Shown here one piece after another: positions 15,608 through 24,874 of a DNA stretch of 35,695 nucleotides. The notes below the pieces were generated by a model, which was not told where the DNA came from, ran no database searches, and saw only the letters and a list, made by a program, of their open reading frames with translations. Source of the DNA: an uncultured Mycolicibacterium sp. GTDB taxonomy: Bacteria > Actinomycetota > Actinomycetes > Mycobacteriales > Mycobacteriaceae. Made by a program: the position numbers and the translations under genes. Where the stretch lies: NCBI GenBank assembly GCA_945957405.1, contig CAMFLL010000032.1:1-35695 (forward strand), in the 5' to 3' direction. Positions within the stretch are counted from its first letter, which is position 1; each line of letters opens with the position of its first letter.

Positions 15608-16579
15608 ATGACGACGACAACCACGCGCTACACCACAGCAATGCTCACGCAGTTGCGCACGCTGCTTGACCTGACGCACACCGAGATCCAGGTCGCCGAG
15701 ACCCGGGTGGCCCAGGCCCGCACCGAGGCCGTCCGCAAGGAGCTGACCGAGAACGCCGCCAACGCCCGCGACCGTGCGGTCGCGATCGCCGAGGCCATCA
15801 AGGGCCTCGGCGGCCTACCCGATGTGATCGGCCCGATCATCGGCCGCGCCGTGGCCACCGTGAAGGCGCTCGCCGAGCACGCCGAACCGTTCGCCGAGGC
15901 GCTGCTCGGTGACCTCAACCTGGAGAACAAGCTCGTCGACCGGGCCCGCTACCTCAAGGCCCTTGCCGTCAGCGCCAAGGAGCCCGAGGTCGAGGAGCTC
16001 GCCGAACGCCTCATCACCGCGCACACTGCCACCGTTGCCTGGCTGACCACGGTGCTGGCCGAGGACGCCCTCGGCGGGCCCGCTGCGCTGCGGCGCAGCC
16101 CGACGCAGATCGCCGCGGGCACCGCGGTCAAGCTGGCCAGCCTGCCGGGCGTCCTCGCCGCCCACGGGATCGACCACGTGGTCGGCTTGGTCCGCAACGC
16201 CCGGCCGGCCTTCGACGAACTCGTCGACCGTGGCCAGCGCGTCGGTGATGTCACCGCCAAAGCCGTGACGGGTGCCCGGGACGCGGCCCTGTCGACCGCC
16301 GAGAGCATCACCCGCGACCAGGGCGCCGACGACGCGGCCGATGCGCTGCACACGCTGCGCAGCGCCGCCGGCGTGGTCGACGCATCGGAGCTGCCGATCG
16401 GCGACTACGACGAGCTGGTGGTCAACGATGCGGTGGCCGCCGTGAAGGATCTCGACGACCCGGCCGACATCCGCGTCGTGATCGCCTATGAAGAGGCGCA
16501 CAAGGATCGCCAACGGGTGGTCTCGGCCGCCCAGACCCGGCTGGCCGGTATCGCCAAGGATGTCGTCGGTGTCAACTGA
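15608..16579 (+). CDS. ferritin-like helical protein with C-terminal YEEAHKxR-type domain
   Basis: A 323-aa protein without signal peptide or membrane helix. Residues about 8-175 are amphipathic helices (TAMLTQLRTLLDLTHTEIQVAE ... LADRL-like repeats), resembling mycobacterial proteins annotated as ferritin-like. The carboxylate/His pattern is not clear enough to claim iron binding. The C-terminal 60 residues (LPIGDYDELVV ... VIAYEEAHKDRQRVV) resemble a small actinobacterial domain, recalled as DUF8129, also seen at the end of lipid-droplet/HbhA-like proteins. AAAGGGG lies about 11 nt before the ATG. It is divergent from the GGDEF gene and ends at a strong shared terminator. Confidence 0.65.
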   Translation: MTTTTTRYTTAMLTQLRTLLDLTHTEIQVAETRVAQARTEAVRKELTENAANARDRAVAIAEAIKGLGGLPDVIGPIIGRAVATVKALAEHAEPFAEALLGDLNLENKLVDRARYLKALAVSAKEPEVEELAERLITAHTATVAWLTTVLAEDALGGPAALRRSPTQIAAGTAVKLASLPGVLAAHGIDHVVGLVRNARPAFDELVDRGQRVGDVTAKAVTGARDAALSTAESITRDQGADDAADALHTLRSAAGVVDASELPIGDYDELVVNDAVAAVKDLDDPADIRVVIAYEEAHKDRQRVVSAAQTRLAGIAKDVVGVN

Positions 16580-16596
16580 CACCGACGCCGGCACTG

Positions 16597-16624
16597 CTCA
16601 ACCCCCGCTCGTGCGGGGGTTGAG
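16597..16624. terminator. bidirectional hairpin between convergent genes
   Basis: CTCAACCCCCGC (16597-16608) and GCGGGGGTTGAG (16613-16624) form a perfect 12-bp stem with a TCGT loop. It lies between the ferritin-like gene and the sensor lipoprotein gene, which converge, and probably ends both transcripts. It lacks a T-run. Confidence 0.8.
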
Positions 16625-16629
16625 TGCGT

Positions 16630-17316
16630 TCAGGCCTTGATCTTCGCCAGGCTGTCGGTGACGTAGCGCGCGGCCTGCTGGTTCACCACCGCCTCGTCGC
16701 GGCCGCACACCATGGCGTCGACGGTGACGTTCGCGCGCGCGTCGATCGCCCGGCCGCAGGCGTAGCCGCGGCCACCTTCGCGACGGACCAGCAGCACGTC
16801 GACACCGTCGGCCTTACCGGGCCCGAATCCCATCCACACCGAGGTGTAACCGCCGAACGTCACCGTCACCGATTTCTCGATGCAGGTCTTCCACTGCGCG
16901 ACCGTGCTTCCGACGAACGCACGCGCGTAGGCCGCGCTGGGGTACACCGCGGCCGTCTCGGCGACATTGTTCTCATGCTGATCTTCCGCGGTCACCCCGG
17001 CGGCAGCCAGAAAACCGGAGGTCCGGTAGGTCAGCTGGAGTCCGGGCCGGATGATCGCCGCGCACGTCTCATCGGACAGCGTGCCCGGTGGCAGGGTGCT
17101 CACCGGCGGGTTCTCGACGCGGGTCAGATCCGGCGACCCGATCACCGCACCGATATCCGACAGCGGCAGCAGCAGTGATTCCAGATCCGTGTCCTTGACG
17201 GTGGCGCTCGGCTCGGCCGGCTCCTGCGACTGGTACACGGCGGTGCCGTCGACCGTGCCGCAGCCCGCCACCGACACCAGTGCCGCGCCAACCAGAAGAA
17301 GCCTGAAACCGGCCAT
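16630..17316 (-). CDS. lipoprotein consisting of a PknH-type sensor domain
   Basis: A 228-aa protein with a lipoprotein signal peptide ([19 protein letters not shown]; lipid-modified Cys19) followed directly by a PknH extracellular-like domain (PF14032 type). It has the family's four Cys (in ETCAAI, KTCIEK, YACGRA, MVCGRD), expected to form two disulfides, and SNW/Trp-rich spacing similar to the kinases next door. It therefore looks like a kinase sensor without a kinase. The ATG shares one base with the upstream kinase stop (TGATG), so translation is coupled. Sequence upstream of this ATG in frame was excluded. Role: possibly binds the same ligand as the adjacent receptor kinases; inferred only. 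Confidence 0.85.
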   Translation of the reverse strand: MAGFRLLLVGAALVSVAGCGTVDGTAVYQSQEPAEPSATVKDTDLESLLLPLSDIGAVIGSPDLTRVENPPVSTLPPGTLSDETCAAIIRPGLQLTYRTSGFLAAAGVTAEDQHENNVAETAAVYPSAAYARAFVGSTVAQWKTCIEKSVTVTFGGYTSVWMGFGPGKADGVDVLLVRREGGRGYACGRAIDARANVTVDAMVCGRDEAVVNQQAARYVTDSLAKIKA

Positions 17317-18986
17317 CACGCACCAACTTTCGCGGCAATCTGGTCGGTGAGCTTCGCGGCCTGAGCCACCATGTCCGCGGTGTTGCACACATTGACGTCG
17401 ACGACGATGTTGTTGCGGACGGCCATCGCGTGCCCGCAGCCGTAGTCCATCCGCTGCACCACATGGCTGATGGTGTAGACACCGCCGGCCTGCTCGGCGA
17501 ACTCACCGAAGACATCCGGCCACTGCACGCCCGCGGCGGTGGTGGTGACCGTCCTGCCTGCGCACTGCTCCCAGCTTGCGCGTTGGCCGTCGAAGAAGCG
17601 GGTCGCGAGCCGGGCGAGCGGGAAGCTCACCACACCGATGATCGTCTCGGGGGCGTCGGCCGCGGGTTGCCCGGGTTGCGCGGGCGCCTTCGCGCTCTGC
17701 AGCGCCAGCGCCTGCCACCCGCTGCCGCGATACGCCGCCCGCTGAGCCGTGGCCCACGGTCCGGCGCAGCTCTTGTCGTCGATCAGGTCGGAATCGATCC
17801 CCATCCCCTTGTTGATCTCGTCGACCGTCATCGGAACGCCGAAAAAGCCGCTGAGGTCGGCGGCCGTGGGCAACAGGTTTTGCAGGTTGGCCATGGGAAA
17901 CAGCGCGGGTTCGGCCGCACGGACGGGTGTTCCCCCTTCGCCCCCGCGGGTGGCGGCCACCGCCGTCGCAGCGGCGGCGACCAGCACGACGACGCCCGCG
18001 AGCGCGAGCAGGACCCGCCCGCGCCGACGCCGGGGCGGTGGTGCGGGTGCCGGCTGCGGCGCCGTGTCGGGCGCGGGTCGCGCCGGGCCGGTGGGGATGG
18101 TCCGCGACTGCCACCGAACCGTGGGGGAGTGCCCGTGCAGCGCGGCTTCGGCCGCCGCACCCAGCTCACCGGCGGAGCCGAAGCGCTGCGCCGGATCCTT
18201 GGCCAGGGCGACGGCGAGCACCTCGTCGAGCGCTTTGGGCAGGTCGGATTCCAGATCGGTCACCCGGGGCGACGGCTGATGCAGATGAGCCAGCATGACT
18301 GCGGCCACCCCGCTCTCCCGCCAGAAGGGCGCCTTACCGGTCAGCATGCGAAACAGCGAGCAACCCAGCGAATAGATGTCGGCGCGGTAATCGACGGCGC
18401 CGCCGGTGAGCACCTCTGGAGCGGCGTAGGCCACGGTCGACATCACCGCACCGGTACCGGTCAACCCCACCTCGTCGAGGGCGCGCGCAATCCCGAAGTC
18501 GGCCAACAGAACCTGCTCGTCGTCACCGCTGTCGGACAACAGGAAGTTGGCGGGTTTGATATCGCGGTGCACCACGTGCCGGCCGTGCGCGTAGTCCAGC
18601 GCACGCGCGACATCCGCGGTGACATGGACGGCACGTCGCGGAGTCATCCGACCCGTGCGCAGCGCGGCGTCGGCGTCCGTCCCGGCGACATACTGCATGG
18701 CGATCCACAGCTGGCCGTCGACGGCCTCGCCGCGGCGGTACACCGACACGATGTTGGGGTGCGTCAGGCGTGCGGCGACGTCGGCTTCCCGGATGAAGCG
18801 GGCGCGGAACTCGGGATCGCGCGACAACTCCGCGGAGAGCACCTTGATCGCGTCGTAGCGGGGCAGGTCGGGGTTGCGGGCTAGGTAGACGGCGCCCATG
18901 CCGCCTTCTCCGAGTTTGCGCTCCAAGCGGTAGCCGGCCAGCACCGATCCGGTGGAGAGAGTGCCGTCGGTCACGGTCACCGACAC
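17316..18986 (-). CDS. receptor Ser/Thr kinase, PknH-like (paralogue A)
   Basis: A 556-aa transmembrane kinase. Kinase domain about 18-280: GEGGMGAV loop, Lys48 in DAIKVL, Glu67 (IREAD), HRDIKPANF (Asp142), ADFG (Asp163) and YAAPE; the activation loop contains [11 protein letters not shown]. An Arg-rich stop-transfer (RRRRGR) precedes the membrane helix (about 325-346). The extracellular PknH_C-type sensor has four Cys (407, 475, 517, 534). All catalytic residues are intact, so activity is expected. GTG 18986 is the longest start, but GTGs at 18980 and 18974 are possible and no strong Shine-Dalgarno exists; TAGTGT lies just upstream of 18974. It follows paralogue B after 30 nt and is coupled to the sensor lipoprotein. 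Confidence 0.93.
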   Translation of the reverse strand: MSVTVTDGTLSTGSVLAGYRLERKLGEGGMGAVYLARNPDLPRYDAIKVLSAELSRDPEFRARFIREADVAARLTHPNIVSVYRRGEAVDGQLWIAMQYVAGTDADAALRTGRMTPRRAVHVTADVARALDYAHGRHVVHRDIKPANFLLSDSGDDEQVLLADFGIARALDEVGLTGTGAVMSTVAYAAPEVLTGGAVDYRADIYSLGCSLFRMLTGKAPFWRESGVAAVMLAHLHQPSPRVTDLESDLPKALDEVLAVALAKDPAQRFGSAGELGAAAEAALHGHSPTVRWQSRTIPTGPARPAPDTAPQPAPAPPPRRRRGRVLLALAGVVVLVAAAATAVAATRGGEGGTPVRAAEPALFPMANLQNLLPTAADLSGFFGVPMTVDEINKGMGIDSDLIDDKSCAGPWATAQRAAYRGSGWQALALQSAKAPAQPGQPAADAPETIIGVVSFPLARLATRFFDGQRASWEQCAGRTVTTTAAGVQWPDVFGEFAEQAGGVYTISHVVQRMDYGCGHAMAVRNNIVVDVNVCNTADMVAQAAKLTDQIAAKVGA

Positions 18987-19016
18987 TACCGCGCGCCTTC
19001 GCTACGACGCCGGCGG

Positions 19017-20726
19017 TCAGCTCACCGGGACGCGGCCGGACAGCACCGCGGCCACCGTTCGGCCCGGATCCTGCACCGTCGGCGAGCAGGCGACGACGTC
19101 CACGACGACGTTGTTGCTCGAGGCGAGGGACCGCTGGCAGCGCAGGGCGGGCAACGAATCGCGGGTCTGATCGAGGGTGCGGGTGGTGCCCGACGAGCCG
19201 CGCGGGTCGGCGAACGTCACACGCTGTGCGGCAGTGCCGGGTGCGGTGACGGTGACGGTGCGGTTCGCGCACCGACCCCACTGCGCCATCTGCGTTGCCA
19301 CCGCGTTCTCGGCGCCGGCGGAGTCCGGGTAGGCGATGACGGCCTGCGTGACCGTGGTCTGCTGCGCCGGAGGACCGCCGCTGCCCAGGGTCTGCACCAG
19401 TACACCGGTGCTCCCGGAGTCGCCGTACACCGTGGCCTGCGCCGGTGCCCAGGCGGCGGCGCATTCCGGTGCATCGAGCTCGGCGGCGTTGTCCGCCAGG
19501 GTATTTGACGAGTACAGCAGCCCGAGATCCTGTACTGCCAATGATGTCATCCCGAGCGACACCGGCGCCGGGAGCAGCGTGGCCAGATCGGTCGCCGGGA
19601 GCGGTCGCTGCGTCATCGCCGCCGTCGGTGGGGCCGCCGCCGACGGCGCACTCGCCGGCGGCGGTGCCGCGGTGTCGTCGGAGCCGCCGATCACCGTCAG
19701 GGCGGCGACGCCTGCCACCACCGCGAGCAGCGCCGCACCCACCAGTGCCCACCGCAGCCGTCGCCGCGGCGCGGGTGGCGGTTCCGCGGGCGCCGATTGC
19801 GCAGGCCAACTCGGCTGATGCGGGCCGCCGTCGCTGGGGTGCGGGGTCCCTACCGCCGCGGCAGGCAACACCGCGCGCGCCGCCGACGGTGCCGCCTCGA
19901 ACAACGCATTCTGCGCGGCCTCGGCGAGATCACCCGCGGTGCGGAACCGGTGCGCCGGTTCCTTGGCCATGGCGGTCGCGATCACCCAGTCCAGCCCGGA
20001 AGGGAGGTCGGGGCGGCGGTCGGTCACCCGCGGCGGTGGTTGGTGAAGGTGGGCGAGCACCACCGCTGCCGGCCCGTTGTTGGGGAACGGGGTGGCCCCG
20101 GTGAGCAGCCGAAAAAGGCTGCAGCCCAACGAATACACGTCGGCACGCGCGTCGAACGCCAACCCCGAGAGCATTTCCGGCGCGGCGTAGGCCATGGTGG
20201 CCAGCACCGAACCGGTGGTGGTCAATCCGATGTCGTCGAGGCCGCGCGCGATACCGAAGTCACCGAGCAGCACCCGCTCGCTGGGCCCGCCCGGACCGGA
20301 GAGCAGGAAGTTGGCCGGTTTGACGTCGCGGTGCACGACGTTTCGCAGGTGGGCGTAGTCGAGCGCCTTGGCGACCTCGGCGACGATGTGGACGGCGCGC
20401 TGGGCCGTCATGGTGCCCGCGCGGAGTGCGGCGTCGGCGTCGGTGCCGTCGACGTACTGCATGGCAATCCACAACTCGCCCTCGGCGGTCTCCCCGCGCT
20501 GATGGATGGCCACGATGTTGGGGTGGGTCAGCGCCGCGGCGACGTCGGCTTCCCGCAGGAAGCGGGCCCGGAACTCCGGGTTGCTGCCGTACGCCGACGA
20601 CAGCACCTTCAATGCGTCGTGCCGGGGCAGGTCGGGGCTCTGCGCCAGATAGACCGATCCCATACCGCCCGATCCGACGACCCGCTCGATGCGGTACCCG
20701 GCGAGCGTATCGCCCGCTTTCGCCAC
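19017..20726 (-). CDS. receptor Ser/Thr kinase, PknH-like (paralogue B)
   Basis: A 569-aa transmembrane kinase, first gene of the minus-strand arm. Kinase domain about 10-275: GSGGMGSV, Lys40 (DALKVL), HRDVKPANF (Asp134), GDFG (Asp156), YAAPE; activation loop [12 protein letters not shown] Pro/Ala-rich linker leads to RRRLR and the membrane helix (about 325-347). The sensor domain has Cys422, 486, 530 and 547, the PknH-type four-Cys set, but lacks the WGCxxAI stretch seen in paralogue C. Start GTG 20726 gives [15 protein letters not shown], with only a weak GGCGG upstream. It is divergent from paralogue C over 123 bp. Confidence 0.93.
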   Translation of the reverse strand: MAKAGDTLAGYRIERVVGSGGMGSVYLAQSPDLPRHDALKVLSSAYGSNPEFRARFLREADVAAALTHPNIVAIHQRGETAEGELWIAMQYVDGTDADAALRAGTMTAQRAVHIVAEVAKALDYAHLRNVVHRDVKPANFLLSGPGGPSERVLLGDFGIARGLDDIGLTTTGSVLATMAYAAPEMLSGLAFDARADVYSLGCSLFRLLTGATPFPNNGPAAVVLAHLHQPPPRVTDRRPDLPSGLDWVIATAMAKEPAHRFRTAGDLAEAAQNALFEAAPSAARAVLPAAAVGTPHPSDGGPHQPSWPAQSAPAEPPPAPRRRLRWALVGAALLAVVAGVAALTVIGGSDDTAAPPPASAPSAAAPPTAAMTQRPLPATDLATLLPAPVSLGMTSLAVQDLGLLYSSNTLADNAAELDAPECAAAWAPAQATVYGDSGSTGVLVQTLGSGGPPAQQTTVTQAVIAYPDSAGAENAVATQMAQWGRCANRTVTVTAPGTAAQRVTFADPRGSSGTTRTLDQTRDSLPALRCQRSLASSNNVVVDVVACSPTVQDPGRTVAAVLSGRVPVS

Positions 20727-20849
20727 GTCAGCGCACCGCCTGCTCGCCCATCAGAGCAAGACTACGGGCGGCCGTGACGGCGACCGGGGGCGCTGTTGAC
20801 TATGTTTGCTCCTGTGATGCTCGTCCGCCGACCCCTGGGTTGGTAGCCC
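20727..20849. promoter_or_regulatory. divergent promoter region between the two kinase arms
   Basis: A 123-bp non-coding stretch drives both kinase pairs. On the + strand TTGACT (20796-20801) is a good -35, but no strong -10 lies 16-18 bp on. The AT-richest part is 20796-20818. No long palindrome was found. Confidence 0.4.
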
Positions 20850-22592
20850 ATGCTGCCACCCGGTTCGGTTGTCGCGGGCTATCGCATCGAGCGCGTGCTC
20901 GGCACCGGCGGCATGGGCGTGGTGTACCTGGTGGCCAACCCGGAGCTGCCCCGCCGCGATGCATTGAAGGTGCTGTCCGCCGAGTTGTCGCGTGACCCCG
21001 ATTTCCGGGCCCGCTTCACCCGCGAGGCCGACGTCGCGTCGGTGCTCGACCATCCCAACATCACGGCCATCTACCGGCGGGGCACCACCGAGGACGGTCA
21101 GCTGTGGATCGCCATGCAGTTCGTCGACGGTATCGACGCCGATGGCGCCCTGCGCAGCGGCCAGATGTCACCGGCGCGTGCGGTGCACATCATCACCGAA
21201 GTCGCCAAGGCGCTCGACTACGCCCACGAGCACCATGTGGTGCACCGTGACGTCAAACCGGCCAACTTCCTGCTCTCCGGTCCGCCCGGACCTCGTGAAC
21301 GAGTCCTGTTGGGGGACTTCGGTATTGCTCGGGCGCTCGACGAAGTGAGCATCACGGTCACCGGCTCGGTGACCGCCACCCTGGCGTATGCGGCGCCCGA
21401 GGTGCTCTCCGGGGCTCCGGTCGACGGCCGGGCCGACATCTACTCACTGGGGTGTGCGCTGTTCCGGTTGCTGAGCGGGACGGCGCCCTACCACGACGCA
21501 CCCGGCGCGGCGGCCGTGATGTCGGCCCACATGCACAAGGCGCCGCCGCGGATCACCGACGTGGCACCGGACCTGCCGCCCGCCATGGACGGTGTGATCG
21601 CCACCGCCATGGCCAAGGATCCCCAGCTCCGGTACCGGACGGCGAGCGCGCTGGCCCAGGCCGCTGCCGAAGCGCTCGACGATCGCACCATCCCGGCTCC
21701 GCGGCCACCGATTCCACCGGCCGCCGTCTATCAGCCGCTGCCGTCGGCGCCGTGGACATCACCGCCCTACCCGCAGTACGCAGCGCCGCCGCCACCCGCA
21801 CGGGCGTGGCGGCTCCCGGCGGCCGTGGTTGGCGTGGCGGTGCTGATCGCCGCGATCGTGGTCGGCGCAGTTCTGCTGACCCGGCGCGACGACGGCACAG
21901 CGCGACCGGTGAGCACCGGCGCGAACACGTCGACGGCGTCGTCGACACCGACCACCACGACGTCGGCCCCACCGACGACGTCCACGACACCAGCGGGCCC
22001 GCCGGCACCACCCGTACCGGCGTCGGCCCTGGCGGGTCTGCTCCTGGGGACCGACGAACTCGCCGCCATCGCGGGAGCCGCCGGACTGACGGTGACGCAG
22101 TCCGCCGCGGTGCTCTCCGACGACGCACCCGTCGTCGACCTCAAGGAATGCGTCGGGGCGTGGGTGCCCGCCCAGCGCGCGGCCTACGGCGACTCCGGGT
22201 GGAGTGCGGCACAACAACAATTGCTGCGCAGCTCCAATGACGGGCCGCCGACCCACACGGTGACACAGATGGTGGTGTCCTATCCCACTGCCGCCGACGC
22301 CCAGCATTCGGTCGACCAACAGTCGGCGCAGTGGTCCGCGTGCGCGGGACGCGTCATCACCGGCACCATGGCCGAACCGGCGGCCAGCGTGCGCTACACC
22401 ATGGGTAAGCCGGCCACGGTGGACGGCGTCGTCTACATGCGCGAGGCGCGCGAGGGCGGTAACGGCTGGGGGTGTGAACGCGCCATCGGCGCACGCAACA
22501 ACGTCGTGATCGATCTGATGGTGTGCCGGTATGACCCCGCCAACCAGGCCGTGGAGGCCGTCAAGGCGATCGCCGCCAAGGTGCCGCAGTGA
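20850..22592 (+). CDS. receptor Ser/Thr kinase, PknH-like (paralogue C)
   Basis: A 580-aa transmembrane kinase. Kinase domain about 10-275: GTGGMGVV, Lys40, HRDVKPANF (Asp134), GDFG (Asp156), YAAPE; activation loop [12 protein letters not shown] Pro/Tyr-rich juxtamembrane linker precedes the membrane helix (about 323-344). A Ser/Thr/Pro stalk (about 355-390, [19 protein letters not shown]) leads to the PknH_C-type sensor with Cys434, 498, 542 and 559 and the motif [19 protein letters not shown] 20850 follows a weak GGGTTGG. It is the first gene of the plus-strand arm, and its TGA overlaps the GTG of paralogue D. Confidence 0.93.
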   Translation: MLPPGSVVAGYRIERVLGTGGMGVVYLVANPELPRRDALKVLSAELSRDPDFRARFTREADVASVLDHPNITAIYRRGTTEDGQLWIAMQFVDGIDADGALRSGQMSPARAVHIITEVAKALDYAHEHHVVHRDVKPANFLLSGPPGPRERVLLGDFGIARALDEVSITVTGSVTATLAYAAPEVLSGAPVDGRADIYSLGCALFRLLSGTAPYHDAPGAAAVMSAHMHKAPPRITDVAPDLPPAMDGVIATAMAKDPQLRYRTASALAQAAAEALDDRTIPAPRPPIPPAAVYQPLPSAPWTSPPYPQYAAPPPPARAWRLPAAVVGVAVLIAAIVVGAVLLTRRDDGTARPVSTGANTSTASSTPTTTTSAPPTTSTTPAGPPAPPVPASALAGLLLGTDELAAIAGAAGLTVTQSAAVLSDDAPVVDLKECVGAWVPAQRAAYGDSGWSAAQQQLLRSSNDGPPTHTVTQMVVSYPTAADAQHSVDQQSAQWSACAGRVITGTMAEPAASVRYTMGKPATVDGVVYMREAREGGNGWGCERAIGARNNVVIDLMVCRYDPANQAVEAVKAIAAKVPQ

Positions 22593-24328
22593 GCCTGCCG
22601 GCCGGGATGGTCATCGCCGGATACCGCATCGAACGCGAACTCGGCGCAGGCGGGATGGGGGCGGTGTACCTCGCGGCCAACCCGACGCTGCCGCGCCAGG
22701 ACGCGCTGAAGGTGTTGTCCGCGGAACTGTCCAAGGATCCGGACTTCCGGGCCCGGTTCCTGCGGGAGGCCGACGTCGCCGCCGCGCTCGACCACCCCAA
22801 TATCGTCGCCGTCTACAACCGGGGGCAGACCGATACCGGCGGACTGTGGATCGCGATGCAGTACGTCGACGGCACCGACGCCGATGCCGCGCTGCGGGCG
22901 GGGACCATGTCACCCGACCGGGCGGTGCACATCATCGGGGAGGTGGCCAAGGCCCTCGACCACGCGCACATCCACAACGTGGTACACCGCGATGTCAAGC
23001 CCGCGAACTTCCTGCTGTCCGGCCGCCCGGGCCCGGGCGAACGGGTTCTGTTGGGCGACTTCGGTATTGCGCGTGCGCTCGATGACGTCGGTCTCACCGT
23101 GACCGGATCGGTGATGGCCACGGTGGCCTACGCCGCACCGGAGGTGCTGGCCGGGTTGGCCTTCGACGGCCGTGCCGACATCTACTCGCTGGGTTGCACG
23201 CTGTACCGCCTGCTGACCGGCAAGACGCCGTTTCCCGCCACCAACGGCATGGCCGCGGTGATGATGGCCCACCTCAACGCGGCCCCACCACGGGTCACCG
23301 ATGCGATGCCCGGCCTGCCGCGTGCACTCGATGCGGTGATCGCCACCGCGATGGCCAAGGATCCCGCGGCCCGCTTCCCGTCGGCGTCGGCGCTGGCTCA
23401 CGCCGCGCATAACGCATTGCACGATCCTTTCGCACCGACGCTGCCCGAACTCGCCCCGGTACCCAGCGGCGATGTGGTGTCCTACCCCGGCACCCCGCCG
23501 TGGTGGCAGCAGAGCGGCGCGCGCACCGCGATGGCCCCGCCCGGCGTTCCGGTCGATGCACCGCCCGCACCACCGGCGCGGCGCAGGCGCGGACTCGTCA
23601 TCGGCGGGGCCGTCGTCGCCGTGGCGGCGGTGGTGGCCGGTACCGCTGTCGCGGTCTGGCCGTCGGGAGACGGATCGGCGACCACCAGCGCGGGCACCAC
23701 ATCTGCGTCCGTGGCGTCGAGTACCGCGCCGCGGGGTGCGCCCGCGACCAATGTTGCGGCACCGGCACTGCGGGCAATCTTGTTGCCCGACACGCAGATT
23801 GCCGAGATATCCGGCAGTCCCGGCCTGACGTTGGCCGCCGATGGCGCCGAGCTGCTCGACTACTCCAACGAGGTGAGCGACGCGATGTGCCTGTCGGCGT
23901 GGGCACCGGCCCAGCAGCCTGATTACGCCGACTCCAACGTCATCGGTGCGGCCGTCCAAGTGGTTCGCGCTCTCAGTGCACAGCCGTGGCAGGACGGCGT
24001 GATCCAGGCCGCGGTGGCATTGTCCTCGCCCTCGGAGATCAGTCTGTTCATGCAGCACCAGCAGCGCCGATGGGCGGCCTGCGCGGGGGCGGGGCCCGTC
24101 ACCGTCGCGGGCGCCGACGGGCAGGCGCAGAGCTGGACATTCGACCAGCCGGCCAATTCGGCGGGCCTGATCACCATGGCGTCGACGATGGCGGGCGGCC
24201 CCACCTGCCAGCGCGGTATCACCGCCAGAGGCAACGTCGTCATCGATATGCGCCAGTGCCGCAGCCAGGGGCAGAACGACGTCGCGGCGCTGGTGCGCGC
24301 CGCGGGGGACCGGGTGCCAAAACAGTGA
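22589..24328 (+). CDS. receptor Ser/Thr kinase, PknH-like (paralogue D)
   Basis: A 579-aa transmembrane kinase nearly the same size as C. Kinase domain about 11-276: GAGGMGAV, Lys41, HRDVKPANF (Asp135), GDFG (Asp157), YAAPE; activation loop [16 protein letters not shown] precedes the membrane helix (about 331-352), then a Ser/Thr-rich stalk and a four-Cys sensor ([31 protein letters not shown]). GTG 22589 overlaps the TGA of paralogue C as GTGA, so expression is coupled. Kinase halves of C and D are much more alike than the sensors, which suggests tandem duplication followed by ligand-side divergence. Confidence 0.93.
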   Translation: MSLPAGMVIAGYRIERELGAGGMGAVYLAANPTLPRQDALKVLSAELSKDPDFRARFLREADVAAALDHPNIVAVYNRGQTDTGGLWIAMQYVDGTDADAALRAGTMSPDRAVHIIGEVAKALDHAHIHNVVHRDVKPANFLLSGRPGPGERVLLGDFGIARALDDVGLTVTGSVMATVAYAAPEVLAGLAFDGRADIYSLGCTLYRLLTGKTPFPATNGMAAVMMAHLNAAPPRVTDAMPGLPRALDAVIATAMAKDPAARFPSASALAHAAHNALHDPFAPTLPELAPVPSGDVVSYPGTPPWWQQSGARTAMAPPGVPVDAPPAPPARRRRGLVIGGAVVAVAAVVAGTAVAVWPSGDGSATTSAGTTSASVASSTAPRGAPATNVAAPALRAILLPDTQIAEISGSPGLTLAADGAELLDYSNEVSDAMCLSAWAPAQQPDYADSNVIGAAVQVVRALSAQPWQDGVIQAAVALSSPSEISLFMQHQQRRWAACAGAGPVTVAGADGQAQSWTFDQPANSAGLITMASTMAGGPTCQRGITARGNVVIDMRQCRSQGQNDVAALVRAAGDRVPKQ

Positions 24329-24395
24329 CAGGGCATCTCTGGTGCAGTTGCTAGGCTGATTCGGCGTTCGGACGTTTGCTGGGAGGGTCGGGCTG

Positions 24396-24872
24396 TTGAA
24401 GCCAGTGCACAGGTTTGCCGGTTGGGTCCTTGCTGTTGGTGGCTGCGTGCTGATGGTGTCCTGCACAACCTCGGGAACCCCGACCGCGCAGGAGACAGCA
24501 GGACCGACCTCGTCGGCTGTTGCCGAAACGTCGCAACCTGCGCCGCCGGCACCGGCCGTGGCCTCCGATGAAGATCAGGTCAAAGAGGCGATCAAGACCT
24601 TCCAGGACGCCTACAACACCCAGAACTGGGACGCGTACCTGGAGATGCTGTGCCCGAAGCGGCGCGCGGAGTTCGTCGGCGGCGTCATGGATTCGCTGAA
24701 GAAGAACCGCACCGACACCGGTATCACCACCGTCGACGTCGTGTCGGTGAAGATCACCGGTGACGAGGCCGCCGCCGTCATCGACGGCAACAACGAGACC
24801 ACCGGCACCGGCCGCGCCACCATGAATCTCGAACGTGGTGACGACGGCTGGAAGATCTGCATGAAGTACTGA
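24396..24872 (+). CDS. NTF2-like lipoprotein
   Basis: A 158-aa lipoprotein. The signal peptide ends in the lipobox LMVSC (Cys23). A Thr/Ser/Pro linker is followed by a small alpha-beta domain from about residue 56 (DEDQVKEAIKTFQDAYNTQNWDAYLEML ... GDDGWKICMKY), typical of NTF2/DUF4878-like mycobacterial lipoproteins. Two remaining Cys (MLCPKRR and KICMKY) could pair. TTG 24396 is preferred: GGGAGGG ends about 8 nt upstream, while GTG 24405 is too far. TAGGCT (24352-24357) could be a -10, so it may also have its own promoter 67 bp after paralogue D. Function unknown; its position suggests a partner of the kinases. Confidence 0.75.
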   Translation: MKPVHRFAGWVLAVGGCVLMVSCTTSGTPTAQETAGPTSSAVAETSQPAPPAPAVASDEDQVKEAIKTFQDAYNTQNWDAYLEMLCPKRRAEFVGGVMDSLKKNRTDTGITTVDVVSVKITGDEAAAVIDGNNETTGTGRATMNLERGDDGWKICMKY

Positions 24873-24874
24873 CC

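Noticed and set aside
17430..18884. 484-codon + strand ORF antisense to kinase A
   Set aside because: Shadow of an intact kinase gene; composition is Arg/Gly/His-rich without domains.
22910..24466. 518-codon minus ORF antisense to kinase D
   Set aside because: Shadow frame with no recognisable domain; the + strand kinase is complete.
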